Shown: one piece after another, positions 5,905 to 6,114 of the stretch | Layout of the letters: every line of letters begins with the position of its first letter | Position numbering within the stretch: position 1 is the stretch's first letter | Assembly (NCBI GenBank): GCA_030615705.1 | Contig: JAUWYT010000109.1 | Span: 1-6,114 of the forward strand | DNA from: Chloroflexota bacterium | Lineage (GTDB): Bacteria; Chloroflexota; Anaerolineae; VGOG01 | DNA: 6,114 nucleotides | Direction: 5' to 3' | Position numbers and translations under genes: made by a program | The notes under the pieces: model-generated | The model's database searches: none | What the model saw: the letters and a program-made list of their open reading frames with translations, nothing else | Told to the model about the DNA's origin: nothing

Positions 5905-6114
5905 GTGCTGAAAACACGAAGTTTTGTAGAACAATACGATCTGCTTGGGTGCATCCAGTGCGGGCGATGTACTGGAGGTTGTCCCCTTTCGCTGAGATCA
6001 CCCCTCAACGTCAGACGCATCATCTACGAGGCTCTGGTTCGTGACCAGTTGGACATCAAGGAGAGACCTGAGATCTGGGACTGCACCACCTGCTCGACGT
6101 GCACGCTGCGTTGT
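5905..6114 (+). CDS. Second HdrC-like iron-sulfur protein (3' partial)
   Basis: The frame starting at GTG 5905 is open for 70 codons to the right edge. It reads (M)LKTRSFVEQYDLLGC, then CIQCGRCTGGCP with C16/C19/C22/C26, and later WDCTTCSTCTLRC with C60/C63/C66/C70. The window stops exactly on the last cysteine codon. These are the two 4Fe-4S motifs of HdrC. The distance between motifs (34 residues from the fourth Cys of one to the first of the next) equals that in the first HdrC (C63 to C97). The sequences otherwise differ considerably, so this is a diverged paralogue rather than a recent copy. The role is electron relay in an Hdr-type or related CCG-protein complex; an HdrB or CCG partner is expected downstream but is outside the window. 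The GTG start and right-edge truncation make it easy to miss. Confidence 0.85.
   Translation, partial: MLKTRSFVEQYDLLGCIQCGRCTGGCPLSLRSPLNVRRIIYEALVRDQLDIKERPEIWDCTTCSTCTLRC

Noticed and set aside
5456..5911. Plus-strand open frame of 151 codons overlapping the hdrB end and the intergenic gap
   Set aside because: It starts inside hdrB in another frame, runs through the hairpins and the transposase remnant in the wrong frame, and shows no family motif.
5760..6044. Plus-strand open frame of 94 codons over the remnant and the second hdrC
   Set aside because: The competing frame from GTG 5905 has a clear HdrC cysteine pattern; this one overlaps it and has none.

Overview
The window holds most of an operon for a bacterial heterodisulfide-reductase-like (Hdr) flavin and iron-sulfur complex, all on the + strand. 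The DNA is visibly GC-rich and starts with SD-like sites. Several short intergenic repeat families have spread into the coding sequence. This combination, with a soluble Hdr/MvhD/FrhB-like gene set, suits an anaerobic bacterium such as a Chloroflexota (Anaerolineae or Dehalococcoidia) or a Desulfobacterota member. The lineage is an inference at low to moderate confidence; there is no rRNA or other marker gene.

Layout. (1) 1-2447: the 3' part of a tandem, fused HdrA. It contains the C-terminal half of a first HdrA copy, a proline-rich repeat-derived linker, and a complete second HdrA copy ending in two ferredoxin-type 4Fe-4S motifs. (2) 2471-2893: an MvhD/FlpD-type [2Fe-2S] protein. (3) 2963-4090: an FrhB/FdhB-like iron-sulfur flavoprotein subunit. 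(4) 4090-4713: HdrC, overlapping gene 3 by one base at TAATG, with an N-terminus written by tandem repeat DNA. (5) 4773-5618: HdrB with two complete CCG domains and a TTG start. (6) 5619-5904: a gap holding two hairpins and the first 24 codons of an IS200-type (REP-associated) transposase. (7) 5905-6114: the start of a second HdrC paralogue that runs off the right edge and has no ATG start.

How the parts probably work together. By analogy with the methanogen HdrABC-MvhAGD and HdrABC-Fdh complexes, HdrA carries the FAD that splits electron pairs, and MvhD passes electrons into it. HdrC relays electrons through two 4Fe-4S clusters to the two noncubane clusters of HdrB, where a disulfide or similar substrate would be reduced. 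No hydrogenase large or small subunit is seen. The FrhB/FdhB-like subunit is therefore the most likely local electron entry or exit module, linking the complex to F420, NAD(P)H, formate dehydrogenase or another donor. Substrate and direction of electron flow cannot be read from the sequence. The second HdrC beyond the transposon scar suggests that another HdrC/HdrB set follows outside the window.
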